This document shows, one piece after another, positions 9,713 to 19,050 of a stretch of 64,000 nucleotides of DNA. This DNA is from Odoribacter splanchnicus DSM 20712 (GTDB lineage Bacteria > Bacteroidota > Bacteroidia > Bacteroidales > Marinifilaceae). Under the pieces are notes generated by a model. It had not been told where the DNA came from, did not search any database, and saw only the letters and a list, made by a program, of their open reading frames with translations. The stretch is from contig NC_015160.1 in the NCBI RefSeq assembly GCF_000190535.1, forward strand, positions 1,240,001 through 1,304,000, in the 5' to 3' direction. Position 1 is the stretch's first letter. Every line of letters starts with the position of its first letter. The translations under genes were made by a program, and so were the position numbers.

Positions 9713-10138
9713 TCAAACCCGCCGAAAGGATTTATTGCGGAACAAATAACCGGCAAACGGGACACAGATCCCGGCGATAGTAACAATCCAGGCTCCGTAA
9801 GCGATACTGACCTGACTTCCCAATATTCCCTCCATACCGCCACCAAGGCTAAACATTCCTTCCTGGGCAAACCAGACATCGATAATTTTCCACAAAACGA
9901 CGAACGATGCCAGTAAACTACAAATCGTAATGCTCCAGGAAATTCCCATCGAAAGATCTTCATGCAGATCCTTTCTCAAAGCCAGAATAATCACTATGAT
10001 AAACATGATAAAGGTAAACCAGCCCGACGAAGACATTCCGGATATTGTTCCCAATTGTACAATTTTATACCAAGGTAAAAAAGTAGCTATCAAGCCGATG
10101 AGAGCCACAATAATGACAGCAAATCTCTGTTTGTTCAT
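9713..10138 (-). CDS. Small four-helix membrane protein of unknown function
   Basis: A 141-residue protein with hydrophobic segments at about 5-24, 38-55, 66-87 and 112-131. It opens MNKQRFAVIIVALIGLIATF, with LPWYKI following the first helix and a positively charged tail RNKSFRRV. The family is not recognised; composition resembles small DUF-type membrane proteins with an N-terminal FLPW turn found in many bacteria. Monocistronic, between the pepP gene and the mce promoter region, about 90 bp upstream of pepP. The overlapping frame at 9658-9963 is a shadow. No function can be assigned. Confidence 0.7.
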   Translation of the reverse strand: MNKQRFAVIIVALIGLIATFLPWYKIVQLGTISGMSSSGWFTFIMFIIVIILALRKDLHEDLSMGISWSITICSLLASFVVLWKIIDVWFAQEGMFSLGGGMEGILGSQVSIAYGAWIVTIAGICVPFAGYLFRNKSFRRV

Positions 10139-10341
10139 AATCTGAAGATTTAAATATTATTTCTTCTTTCAAAAAGTCTTTTGTCCTACTCTTTTTTTGA
10201 AAGAAGATTCAAATTTTATACGTTTTTCCTATCGAAAAGTTTTCGGTTTTCCCTTTCGAATCCTCTCAAACCTGAAAATGTATCGTCTGTTATTTAAAAC
10301 TGTTCTAAACATGAAAAACTGAAAATAATCTTCCGATTTTG

Positions 10342-10373
10342 CTTGATAATCGTAAGAACAATACGTAATTTTG
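10342..10373 (+). promoter_or_regulatory. Candidate promoter of the mce-mmd operon
   Basis: A perfect Bacteroidetes -7 box TAATTTTG (10366-10373) lies 20 nt after a -33-like CTTG (10342-10345). Transcription would begin near 10380 and leave a leader of about 120 nt before the ATG at 10503. The rest of the 364-bp gap 10139-10502 is AT-rich and holds no convincing gene. Confidence 0.5.
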
Positions 10374-10502
10374 GAACGCTTTTTGCAATAACAACGTTTT
10401 CGAAAAGACGTTTGAGTGCGTAAAAAAATATGTTATACAACATAAAACGGTGAAAATCAAACATTTTAAAATACAATTTATTAACAAATCAATTTATTGA
10501 TC

Positions 10503-10907
10503 ATGAAACCAACTCATATCGAACACATCGGTATTGCCGTCAAAAGTCTGGAAGAAGCTATTCCATTTTATGAAAATGTATTAGGACTGAAATGCTATGC
10601 AGTAGAAGAAGTAAAAGATCAGAAAGTAAAAACAGCTTTCTTTCAAGTAGGTCAGACAAAAATCGAATTGTTGGAATCTACCGATCCTGAAGGTCCTATC
10701 GGGAAATTTGTAGAAAAAAATGGTGGCGGTATGCACCACATGGCATTTGCCGTTGAAGATGTAGCCGAAGCTTTAAACGAAGCAGCAGCAGCCGGTTGTC
10801 AGTTAATCGACAAAGCTCCCCGTACCGGAGCAGAAGGACTTCAAATCGGATTCCTTCACCCGAAATCAACCAATCGGGTACTGACAGAACTTTGCGGTAA
10901 AAAATAA
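10503..10907 (+). CDS. mce: Methylmalonyl-CoA epimerase
   Basis: Interconverts (R)- and (S)-methylmalonyl-CoA, the step between methylmalonyl-CoA mutase and the decarboxylase encoded next door. 134 residues in the VOC (glyoxalase-like) fold with two beta-alpha-beta-beta-beta modules. Visible metal-site candidates are H8 (in IEHIGIAV), H78/H79 (GGGMHHMAF) and E129 (VLTELCG). The ATG at 10503 is preferred; the upstream TTG at 10497 adds only two residues. First gene of a plus-strand series, 126 bp before mmdA, and very probably co-transcribed. The gap to mmdA holds no gene. Confidence 0.96.
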   Translation: MKPTHIEHIGIAVKSLEEAIPFYENVLGLKCYAVEEVKDQKVKTAFFQVGQTKIELLESTDPEGPIGKFVEKNGGGMHHMAFAVEDVAEALNEAAAAGCQLIDKAPRTGAEGLQIGFLHPKSTNRVLTELCGKK

Positions 10908-11033
10908 TTACGTCAAAAGCGTCAAAGATGATTGAAAACGTCAGAAAGGCATTTTAAAGCAGTGTCCTTTTGGCGCTTTCGATGTTTTCAAAGCTTAGGC
11001 ATTTTAGATATTTAAAAGTAAATTTAAAATTTT

Positions 11034-12596
11034 ATGGCCACAAATCAAGATAAAGTCAAAGAACTTATCGACTTACGAAATCAAGCGAAATTGGGCGGAG
11101 GCGAAAAACGGATCGAATCTCAGCACAAAAAGGGTAAATATACAGCCCGGGAAAGAATCGCCATGTTGCTGGACGAAGACAGCTTCGAAGAATTCGATAT
11201 GTTCGTCACACACCGGTGTAATAATTTCGGCATGGAAAAGACAAAATTCCTCGGAGACGGAGTTGTTACCGGACAAGGAACGATCAACGGACGTATCGTA
11301 TTTGTATTTGCACAGGATTTTACCGTATTCGGAGGAGCACTTTCAGAAATGTTGGCTCAGAAGATCTGCAAAGTCATGGACAAAGCGATGACGGTAGGAG
11401 CTCCGATCATCGGATTGAACGATTCCGGTGGTGCACGTATTCAGGAAGGCGTAAATTCATTGGCAGGATATGCTGAAATTTTCGAGCGTAACATCCTGGC
11501 TTCCGGGGTTATTCCACAGATATCCGCTATTTTCGGCCCCTGTGCCGGTGGAGCCGTATACTCTCCTGCCCTGACCGACTTCATCCTGATGACCGATCAG
11601 AGTTCTTACATGTTCGTTACCGGACCGAAGGTGGTAAAAACCGTTACCGGCGAAGATATCAGTACAGAAGACCTGGGAGGTGCAGAAGTTCACTCGACCA
11701 AATCGGGCGTTTCTCATTTTATGGTAGAAAACGAAGAAGAAGGTATTTCTCTGATCCGTGATCTGCTTTCTTATCTGCCTTCCAACAACCTCGAAGAAGC
11801 GCCGATGATGGTATGCAACGACCCGATCGATCGTCTGGAAGACAAATTGAACAGCCTGATTCCGGATAATCCCAATCTGCCGTACAATATGCTGGAAGTA
11901 ATCGAAGCAATCGTAGACCAGGGTAAATTCCTCGAAGTACACAAACGTTATGCCCGGAATATCATCGTCGGTTTCTGCCGGATGGGAGGACGTTCTGTGG
12001 GTATTATCGCCAACCAGCCTAGTTTCTATGCCGGAGTACTCGATATCGAATCATCGCGTAAAGCAGCTCGTTTCGTTCGCTTCTGCGACTGTTTCAATAT
12101 TCCGATCCTGACGTTGGTAGACGTACCGGGATTCTTACCGGGCCGTGTGCAGGAATACGGCGGCATCATCACCCACGGAGCCAAATTGATGTTCGCTTAC
12201 GGCGAAGCTACCGTTCCTAAAGTAACCGTTACTTTACGTAAATCCTACGGAGGAGCACACGACGTGATGTCCTGTAAACAACTTCGCGGCGACTTCAACT
12301 ACGCCTGGCCGACAGCCCAGATTGCCGTGATGGGTGCCAAAGGTGCTATCGAAGTACTATACGGTAAGGAAGTAGCAGCGATCACCGATCCGGAAGCAAA
12401 AGCTAAATTTATCGCAGAGAAAGAGGAAGAATACAATCATGCATTCGCTAATCCTTACAAAGCAGCTTCTTACGGTTATATCGACGATGTGATCGAACCA
12501 CGCAACACCCGTTTCCGTGTGATCCGGGCCTTCCAGTCTTTACAGACGAAGCGTGTCACTAACCCGATGAAGAAACATTCTAATATACCTTTATAA
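11034..12596 (+). CDS. mmdA: Methylmalonyl-CoA decarboxylase alpha / acyl-CoA carboxyltransferase subunit
   Basis: Carboxyltransferase that moves the carboxyl group of (S)-methylmalonyl-CoA to biotin, releasing propionyl-CoA. 520 aa with the two crotonase-fold halves of the family: N-terminal [18 protein letters not shown], then the acyl-CoA oxyanion motif [21 protein letters not shown] and [16 protein letters not shown]; the C-terminal half has the biotin-site motif [23 protein letters not shown] and [16 protein letters not shown]. The same fold serves propionyl-CoA carboxylase beta, but clustering with the OadG-, BCCP- and OadB-type genes (gaps 2, 13 and 21 bp) identifies the sodium-pumping decarboxylase. 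Confidence 0.95.
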
Positions 12597-12598
12597 TT

Positions 12599-12943
12599 AT
12601 GACCATATTAGCAATCGACTGGGGCTATGCGCTCCTGGTCACGGGAATGGGAATCGGAACTGTATTTTTACTGCTTATTGTTTTGATTTGGGTAATTGGT
12701 TTGCAAACCAAAATCATCAATGGCATCACAGGCCACTCGAAAGGGGCTTCTGAAGAAGCGACCGTAAGGACGACAGAAACCCATCCGACGCCTCACGAAC
12801 AAGCAGCCATAGCCATGGCTATGCACCTGTACTTCGATGCCCACGATGAAGAGCCGCATGTCATCACGATTCAGGAAGTAGAAAAGCGCTATTCGCCATG
12901 GAGTTCCAAAATTTACAGCATGAGAAATACGATTATCAAGTAA
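12599..12943 (+). CDS. mmdD: Sodium-pump decarboxylase gamma/delta subunit (OadG family)
   Basis: Small membrane subunit that holds the soluble carboxyltransferase to the membrane beta subunit. 114 residues: one N-terminal transmembrane helix (about residues 8-34, LLVTGMGIGTVFLLLIVLIW), a variable charged linker, and a C-terminal segment EQAAIAMAMHLYFDAHDEEPHVITIQEVEKRYSPWSSK resembling the conserved tail of Bacteroidetes OadG proteins. Begins 2 bp after mmdA. Weak overall conservation is normal for this subunit, so the assignment rests on topology plus position. Confidence 0.88.
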   Translation: MTILAIDWGYALLVTGMGIGTVFLLLIVLIWVIGLQTKIINGITGHSKGASEEATVRTTETHPTPHEQAAIAMAMHLYFDAHDEEPHVITIQEVEKRYSPWSSKIYSMRNTIIK

Positions 12944-12956
12944 ATAAATTGACCAT

Positions 12957-13379
12957 ATGAATAAATTTAAAATCACTATCGACGGAAATAATTACGACGT
13001 CACAGTGAATCTAACGGATCATCATAAAGCTAACGTAGAAGTAAACGGGATATCTTACGATGTAAGCTATGAAAGCAAAAATACGGTTGCAGCTCCTATC
13101 CGCAAATCGACAGCTCCCGGTACCCCACAGGTACATGTTTCAGCACCGGCTGCTGCAGCATCCAGTGCCACCAGTATCAAAGCTCCGCTTCCCGGAACGA
13201 TCATGACCATCAACGTAAAAGTCGGTGATCAGGTGAAACGGGGAGATACCTTAGTCGTCATGGAAGCCATGAAAATGGAAAACAACATTATGGCTAACAA
13301 GGACGGACAGGTGAAAGCCATCCATGTCACTGTCGGACAGACGGTCGTACAGGACGATAAACTGGTTGATCTGCAGTAA
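12957..13379 (+). CDS. mmdC: Biotin carrier protein of methylmalonyl-CoA decarboxylase
   Basis: Carries the carboxyl group on biotin between MmdA and MmdB. 140 residues: an N-terminal beta-rich region, an Ala/Pro-rich flexible linker (about residues 45-72, as in Propionigenium/Veillonella MmdC), and a biotinyl domain from about residue 74 with EAMKMENN, where K106 is the biotinylation site, placed 34 residues from the C-terminus as usual. The biotin ligase gene birA is at 31875-32618. Lies 13 bp after mmdD and 21 bp before mmdB. Confidence 0.95.
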   Translation: MNKFKITIDGNNYDVTVNLTDHHKANVEVNGISYDVSYESKNTVAAPIRKSTAPGTPQVHVSAPAAAASSATSIKAPLPGTIMTINVKVGDQVKRGDTLVVMEAMKMENNIMANKDGQVKAIHVTVGQTVVQDDKLVDLQ

Positions 13380-13400
13380 TTCATTGTAAAATCGTTAGTA

Positions 13401-14666
13401 ATGAAACAAATGAAAAAATATCTCTTTCGGCTGGTTGCCTTTCTGGGCCTGACTATTACGCCCTTTATCGCCAGTGCCGAAGAAGTCAGTTTAGGAGAAA
13501 GCATCAGTAAATTCCTGAACGACACCGGATTTGCCCGCCTTGTCGAGGGCAACTGGTTGTGTTTGGTGATGATAGCTGTCGCTTGTTTATTATTCTATCT
13601 GGCTATCGTTAAAAAGTTCGAGCCTCTGTTATTGTTGCCTATCGCTTTCGGTATGTTGCTGACCAATCTGCCGGGAGCCGGATTGTATCATCCGGAACTA
13701 TTTGAAGGAGGACACATTCATTGGCCGGATTTTGCAAATGCCAATAACGTCGGATTGCTGGATTACATCTACCTCGGAGTGAAACTGGGTATCTATCCCT
13801 GTGTCATTTTCATCGGTGTAGGAGCAATGACCGATTTCGGTCCGCTGTTAGCCAATCCGAAAAGTTTCCTATTGGGAGCAGCAGCCCAGATCGGTATCTT
13901 CGCTACTTTCCTGGGAGCTTTGGTTCTCGGATTCAACTATGCCGAAGCCGGTTCGATCGGTATTATCGGTGGAGCCGACGGCCCGACCGCCATTTATCTG
14001 ACTTCTAAGTTAGCACCCAATTTATTAGGCCCGATCGCCGTGGCTGCCTATTCCTATATGGCTTTGGTACCGGTCATCCAACCGCCTATTATGAAAATGC
14101 TGACTACTCAGAAAGAGCGCGAGATCGTCATGAAGCAATTGCGTAAAGTATCTAAAACAGAAAAAATCATATTCCCGATCATCGTTACTGTTTTTGTATC
14201 TTTATTGTTACCTTCTGCCGCTCCGCTGATCGGTTGTTTGATGTTAGGTAACCTGATGCGTGAAAGTGGAGTTGTAGAACGTCTGAGTAAGACTGTTCAG
14301 AACGAACTGATGAATATTACCACCATCTTTCTGGGTGTTTCGGTTGGAGCGACAACTACCGCAACAGCTTTCCTGAACTACCAAACTCTGGCCATCCTGG
14401 TAATCGGAATCCTGGCTTTCGCTTTGGGAAGTGCCGGAGGAGTATTGCTGGCTAAATTTATGAACTTGTTTACCAAGAATAAGATCAACCCGCTGATCGG
14501 TTCTGCCGGTGTATCGGCCGTTCCGATGGCAGCCCGTGTATCTCAGACTGTAGGTCAGGAAGCCAATCCTGGCAACTTCTTGCTGATGCATGCCATGGGT
14601 CCCAATGTAGCCGGAGTTATCGGTTCTGCTGTTGCAGCCGGTATCCTGCTCTCTTTCCTCGGATAA
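13401..14666 (+). CDS. mmdB: Sodium-translocating decarboxylase beta subunit
   Basis: Integral membrane subunit that decarboxylates carboxybiotin and exports Na+, turning the free energy of propionate formation into a sodium gradient. 421 aa, about ten hydrophobic segments. Signature residues are visible: D193 in [14 protein letters not shown] (the essential sodium-site aspartate of OadB), and near the C-terminus [21 protein letters not shown] at 13401; a second in-frame ATG at 13410 is equally possible. The N-terminal 26 residues resemble a signal peptide ending in ASA, which is found in Bacteroidetes homologues. Last gene of the operon, followed by a foldback element at 14691. Confidence 0.95.
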
Positions 14667-14690
14667 AACAAGAGTTTACCGTAATAAATC

Positions 14691-14804
14691 AAGAGGGTGT
14701 CCAAAAAGGCAAAATACCCCCTTGTAGAATCGGATATTTGATTTCAGTCTCCAATAGGGATACGAATAAATCGAGGGTGCCAAATACTTTTTGGACACCC
14801 TCTT
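14691..14804. repeat. 114-bp foldback element with perfect 18-bp inverted ends
   Basis: AAGAGGGTGTCCAAAAAG (14691-14708) is exactly complementary to 14787-14804, with 78 nt between. A degraded inner copy, CGAGGGTGCCAAA, lies at 14772-14784. The ends look like insertion-sequence terminal repeats, so a MITE or IS remnant is likely. It could also end transcription of the mmd operon because the right arm runs into TCTTTTTC, though the loop is long for a terminator. Confidence 0.65.
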
Positions 14805-14979
14805 TTTCAGTTGAAACGGTTACAGTAATAAAATATGCTTCTCCCATTCCGATGCCACCTGCCAGTGTCCGGCCTCCCTCAGCCCACAGGACAAGCTTTT
14901 GTACAATCGCATACCTTCCCTACCGATAGCAGACGGAAGGTATTTGTTTATTGGAACGATGATAAGGGCCAAGTTATAG

Positions 14980-15129
14980 GTAGGTATATTTTTTCTTTCT
15001 ATTCCGATTCCGGGTTTTATACCGTCAGACCGGTTCGCCTGGAACGGTCCGTTAAGGCTTCCCTTCACTGACCGGGTCGCCAATTCCGATCACCGAAGAC
15101 GAATATAAGTAACGACAGAATAATTCTAC
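14980..15129 (+). mobile_element. Foldback repeat copy B (short form, 150 bp)
   Basis: Same ends as copy A (GTAGGTATATTTTTTCTTTC and GACAGAATAATTCTAC). The left end continues to TTCACTGACC and then joins directly to the right end (GGGTCGCCAATTCCGATCAC), so the middle of the long form is missing. Sits alone between the mmd operon and the DUF488 gene. The stretch 14805-14979 before it holds nothing I recognise. Confidence 0.78.
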
Positions 15130-15178
15130 GTTTTAATGATAACTTTTTCGGTTCCAATCAGTAAAACAGTAAAAAAAC

Positions 15179-15541
15179 ATGATACAAATCAAAATAAAAC
15201 GGGTATATGACGATCCGGAACCGGGGGACGGTTACCGGGTATTAGTCGACAGGCTCTGGCCCAGAGGGATAAAAAAAGCATGTTTATCCTACGATGAATG
15301 GGCTAAAGAAATCACTCCCTCTCCCGGTTTAAGAACCTGGTTTCATGACGATATCTCCCGACATTGGGAAGAATTTACTTCGATGTATAAAGAAGAGTTG
15401 GAGCACTCGCAAGCCGTTAAAGATTTTCTTTCCAGAATCGGGACTTATCCGGTAGTAACCTTGTTATATGCTTCGAAAGATCCTGTTCACAACCATGCCC
15501 GGATTCTACAGAACTACCTGGAAACCCAGCTAAAAAAATAA
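15179..15541 (+). CDS. DUF488 family protein (YeaO-like)
   Basis: 120 residues with the family signature near the N-terminus (RVYDDPEPGDGYRVLVDRLW, then PRG) and the second conserved block WAKEITPSPGLRTWFHDD. The C-terminal half contains the conserved VVTLLYASKDPVHNHARIL, which ends near the C-terminus as in homologues. The function of DUF488 proteins is unknown; a nucleotide- or DNA-related role has been suggested only loosely. Single gene, preceded by repeat copy B and ending at a bidirectional hairpin shared with pepT. Confidence 0.9.
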   Translation: MIQIKIKRVYDDPEPGDGYRVLVDRLWPRGIKKACLSYDEWAKEITPSPGLRTWFHDDISRHWEEFTSMYKEELEHSQAVKDFLSRIGTYPVVTLLYASKDPVHNHARILQNYLETQLKK

Positions 15542-15552
15542 CCGGATAACAC

Positions 15553-15596
15553 ACAGCCTGCCGGATGGGTACGCTCTCCTTCATGCGGCAGGCTGT
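15553..15596. terminator. Bidirectional hairpin between DUF488 and pepT
   Basis: Perfect 11-bp stem, ACAGCCTGCCG (15553-15563) with CGGCAGGCTGT (15586-15596), between two convergent genes. It lacks a strong T run on either side. Confidence 0.6.
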
Positions 15597-15615
15597 TCAA
15601 CAAAGAATCCGGGTA

Positions 15616-16833
15616 TTATTTACCCCACAATTCGATCAGATTCAAAATCGTCTGCATCGCTTTTTGCATTGTATTCAGCGAGCAGTATTCATATTTTCCA
15701 TGGAAATTCATACCTCCTGTAAATAAGTTCGGACAAGGCAGTCCCATATAGGACAAACGGGCACCATCCGTACCGCCGCGGATAGGACGAACGATCGGAG
15801 TAACACCGGCCTTTTCCATCGCCTGGAAGGCTTTATCGATTACTTCGGGATAAGGTTCGACCATTTCACGCATATTATAATACTGATCTTTCAGGGTTAG
15901 TTTGATCACCCCTTCTCCGTACTTCCCGGTCAACAGAGCGGTAACAGCCTGGAGGTAGCGTTTTTTCTCTTCAAATTTCACCCGCGAATGGTCCCGGATG
16001 ATATATTCACTGGAAGCATTTTCTACTTCTCCCCTGATACTGATCAGATGATAAAAACCTTCGTAACCTTCCGTATGTTCGGGCCGCTGACAAGGAGGCA
16101 ATAAGTTATTCAATTCGTTGACTACCTGCAAAGCATTGATCATCTTATCCTTCGCATAACCCGGATGAATATTGCGTCCTTGTACTTCGATCCGGGCACT
16201 GGCAGCATTGAAATTCTCATATTCCAGCTCTCCTTCAAAGCCTCCGTCTACGGTATAAGCAAAGGTGGCACCGAAATGTTTTACATCAAAAAAGTCTACC
16301 CCTTTTCCGATTTCTTCGTCGGGCGTAAAGCCGATCCGGATTCTGCCGTGTTTCACTTCTGGATGCTTCATCAGATATTCGGCAGCGGTCATGATCTCTG
16401 CCACCCCTGCTTTATCGTCGGCTCCCAACAGCGTCGTACCGTCGGTTGTGATCAAGGTATGCCCCTTGAAGAAAGCCAACTCCGGAAAATCTGCCAGCGT
16501 CATCGTCAATTGCTCGTTCAGACAGATATCTCCCCCATCGTAATTTTCAATGATACGGGGATGGATATCGGCCCCACTCATATCGGGACTCGTATCGACA
16601 TGCGAGATAAAACCGATCACCGGCCGGTCTTCATACCCGGGAGTTGCCGGAATAGTACCCATCGCATAACCATTGGCATCGACTTCCACATCCTCCAACC
16701 CCAGCTCTTTCATCTCTTCGGCCAGATAATTCAGCAGAATCAATTGTTTCGCAGTCGACGGATAGGTTTCACTCTCCGGATCACTCTGGGTATCGAATCC
16801 GACATATTTCAAAAAACGCTCTTTTAATTCCAT
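15616..16833 (-). CDS. pepT: Peptidase T (tripeptide aminopeptidase, M20B)
   Basis: Cytoplasmic dizinc aminopeptidase cleaving tripeptides. 405 aa, as in PepT of other bacteria. Zinc ligands and catalytic residues are visible: HVDTSPDMSG (His and Asp), LLGADDKAGVAE (bridging Asp), TPDEEIGKG (catalytic Glu pair), AYTVDGG, and the late histidine in TGGMNFHGKYEY. The dimerisation lid domain lies between. ATG at 16833. It is followed upstream (66 bp) by an OPT oligopeptide transporter on the same strand, so peptide uptake and hydrolysis are neighbours. Confidence 0.96.
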   Translation of the reverse strand: MELKERFLKYVGFDTQSDPESETYPSTAKQLILLNYLAEEMKELGLEDVEVDANGYAMGTIPATPGYEDRPVIGFISHVDTSPDMSGADIHPRIIENYDGGDICLNEQLTMTLADFPELAFFKGHTLITTDGTTLLGADDKAGVAEIMTAAEYLMKHPEVKHGRIRIGFTPDEEIGKGVDFFDVKHFGATFAYTVDGGFEGELEYENFNAASARIEVQGRNIHPGYAKDKMINALQVVNELNNLLPPCQRPEHTEGYEGFYHLISIRGEVENASSEYIIRDHSRVKFEEKKRYLQAVTALLTGKYGEGVIKLTLKDQYYNMREMVEPYPEVIDKAFQAMEKAGVTPIVRPIRGGTDGARLSYMGLPCPNLFTGGMNFHGKYEYCSLNTMQKAMQTILNLIELWGK

Positions 16834-16898
16834 ATCTTTATGATTTAGATTTTAGATTTACGATTTACGATTTTTCGTTTATCGGGTTCCTCTCCGGT

Positions 16899-18863
16899 TT
16901 ACTCTTCTTTGGCTCTCAACGAATCCCAGATAAAGTAACCGATAATAACGACATACATGACAATGGCCAGCCATTCTGCCCCGCTCCAGGTAGCATACCA
17001 ATCTGCTCCGGCATATTTCAATACGGCACTGATAACTCCCATCAGGGCTCCCCCTGCTATAAACCCGGAAGCGATCAGTGTACCGCGTTCACGGCGCATC
17101 TTATTTACTTTTTCATCTTTACTACGGGTAGATACATACCAACTGACCAGCCCTCCGATCAATAAAGGCGTATTCAGATCCAACGGAATAAACATTCCCA
17201 GGGCAAAAGCCAGGGCAGGTACCCCGATCATGGTCAGAATCAATGCGAGTGCGGCACCGGCAAAATACAGCATCCAGGGAGTCGCTCCTCCTTCCATCAA
17301 AGGTTTGATAACAGCAGCCATCGCATTCGCCTGGGGAGCCACCAAAGCATTTTCACCTACAAATCCGTAAGTCTGATTCAGGATCATCATTACTCCGGCC
17401 ACCGTAGCGGCAGAAACAACGGTTCCCAGAAATTTCCACCGCTCCTGTTTTGCGGGAGTCGTACCGATCCAATAACCGATTTTCAAGTCGGTAATAAAAC
17501 CTCCGGCCATAGACAAAGCAGTACAAACCACGCCACCGATGACCATGGCAGCCATCATGCCGTTTGTCCCGCTCAACCCGGCACTCACCAAAACCAGCGA
17601 AGCCAGGATCAATGTCATCAAAGTCATTCCCGATACCGGATTCGTCCCCACGATAGCGATAGCATTAGCAGCCACCGTAGTAAACAGGAAAGAAATAATA
17701 AACACAATCAGTATGGCGACAATGGTCTGGAAGAGATTACCCAGTACACCGAACTGGAAGAAAATGAAAGTGGTAATCAAAGTCGCCAGCAAACCGATCA
17801 GAATAAACTTCATCGAAAGATCATGCTGTGTACGTTCTGCCACTTCTTCACTTCCCTTCTTTCCCCCCAATTCTTTTACCGCCAGGCCTAAGGCTTGTTT
17901 GATAATACCCGACGAACGGATAATGCCGACGATACCGGCCATAGCGATACCACCGATACCGATATGACGGGCATAATTCGTAAATAACTGTTCGGGCGAC
18001 ATGTCCCGGATCAGCATAGAAACCCCTTCTCCTACAGCAACAGTCTGTCCATCTGCAAAATAACTCAGAAACGGGATCAGCACAAACCACACGGTAAACG
18101 AACCGGCACAGATAATAGCGGCGTATTTCAATCCGACAATATATCCCAGGCCTAACACTGCAGCCCCTGTATTCACTTTAAATACCAGCTTCGTTTTTTC
18201 AGCCAGCATCTCTCCCCAACCCATGATCCGGGTGGAGATGGTCTCTGTCCACCAACCGAAAGTACTGATAAAAAAGTCATATAATCCACCGACCAATCCA
18301 CTCACCGCCAATAATTTCGCCTGGTTTCCCTTTTTTTCACCCGAAACCAGCACCTCGGTCGTCGCCGTAGCTTCCGGGAAAGGGTATTTCCCGTGCATAT
18401 CTTTTACAAAATATTTACGGAAAGGGATCAGCATCAGAATACCCAACAATCCTCCGAGTAAAGAGGATAAAAAAATCTGATAAAATTTAGCATCCAGACC
18501 AAGAATATACAAAGCAGGTAATGTAAAGATCGCTCCGGCAACGATCACTCCCGAGCTAGCCCCGATAGATTGAATGATCACATTCTGTCCGAGCATATTA
18601 TTCTTTTTCATCAGATTTCCGCATCCAACCGCGATAATAGCGATCGGGATAGCAGCCTCGAACACCTGTCCCACCTTCAGTCCCAGATAAGCTGCAGCTG
18701 CCGAAAAGACGATAGCCATAATAATACCGAAAACCACCGAGTAAGTCGTTACTTCCCGGGGTTTCGAATTAGCCGGCATAATCGGTTTATACACTTCGCC
18801 AGGCTTCAACTCCCGATAGGCGTTATCGGGCAACGAATTTAGCTTTTGTTCTTCTTGTTCCAT
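16899..18863 (-). CDS. OPT family oligopeptide transporter
   Basis: Inner-membrane secondary transporter with about 15 hydrophobic helices over 654 aa. The N-terminus reads YRELKPGEVYKPIMPANSKP followed by an early helix TTYSVVFGIIMAIVFSAAAAYLGLKVGQVFEA, typical of the bacterial OPT branch. Further marks are KYFVKDMHGKYPFPEATATTEVLVSGE and NAIAIVGTNPVSGMTLMTLI. Members import oligopeptides or metal-siderophore-like compounds; the pepT neighbour 66 bp downstream favours peptides. ATG at 18863; possibly co-transcribed with pepT. Confidence 0.93.
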   Translation of the reverse strand: MEQEEQKLNSLPDNAYRELKPGEVYKPIMPANSKPREVTTYSVVFGIIMAIVFSAAAAYLGLKVGQVFEAAIPIAIIAVGCGNLMKKNNMLGQNVIIQSIGASSGVIVAGAIFTLPALYILGLDAKFYQIFLSSLLGGLLGILMLIPFRKYFVKDMHGKYPFPEATATTEVLVSGEKKGNQAKLLAVSGLVGGLYDFFISTFGWWTETISTRIMGWGEMLAEKTKLVFKVNTGAAVLGLGYIVGLKYAAIICAGSFTVWFVLIPFLSYFADGQTVAVGEGVSMLIRDMSPEQLFTNYARHIGIGGIAMAGIVGIIRSSGIIKQALGLAVKELGGKKGSEEVAERTQHDLSMKFILIGLLATLITTFIFFQFGVLGNLFQTIVAILIVFIISFLFTTVAANAIAIVGTNPVSGMTLMTLILASLVLVSAGLSGTNGMMAAMVIGGVVCTALSMAGGFITDLKIGYWIGTTPAKQERWKFLGTVVSAATVAGVMMILNQTYGFVGENALVAPQANAMAAVIKPLMEGGATPWMLYFAGAALALILTMIGVPALAFALGMFIPLDLNTPLLIGGLVSWYVSTRSKDEKVNKMRRERGTLIASGFIAGGALMGVISAVLKYAGADWYATWSGAEWLAIVMYVVIIGYFIWDSLRAKEE

Positions 18864-19050
18864 AAGTTTGTATTATGATGATTAATTGAATTAGCGCAAC
18901 GATGCTTCCTTTTCTCAAACGATTCCAAAAATAACGATTTAATGTAAAAAGTAAAAGATTAAAAGTAAAAAGATCGGAAAAACCCTTTCTAAGTTTCAAA
19001 TTTTACTGTTTTTATAAGGATTCGGTCACCGAATAACGACAAACGACGGG

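Noticed and set aside
9658..9963. 101-codon frame overlapping the small membrane protein
   Set aside because: Same strand, other frame; the 141-residue frame has clear helices and a proper ATG.
10294..10487. Two AT-rich minus-strand frames before mce
   Set aside because: They lie in the promoter region and have the composition of random AT-rich DNA.
19020..19034. 15-bp palindrome ATTCGGT-C-ACCGAAT after the VWA gene
   Set aside because: A one-base loop cannot form a terminator hairpin as such, and there is no T run; left uncalled.
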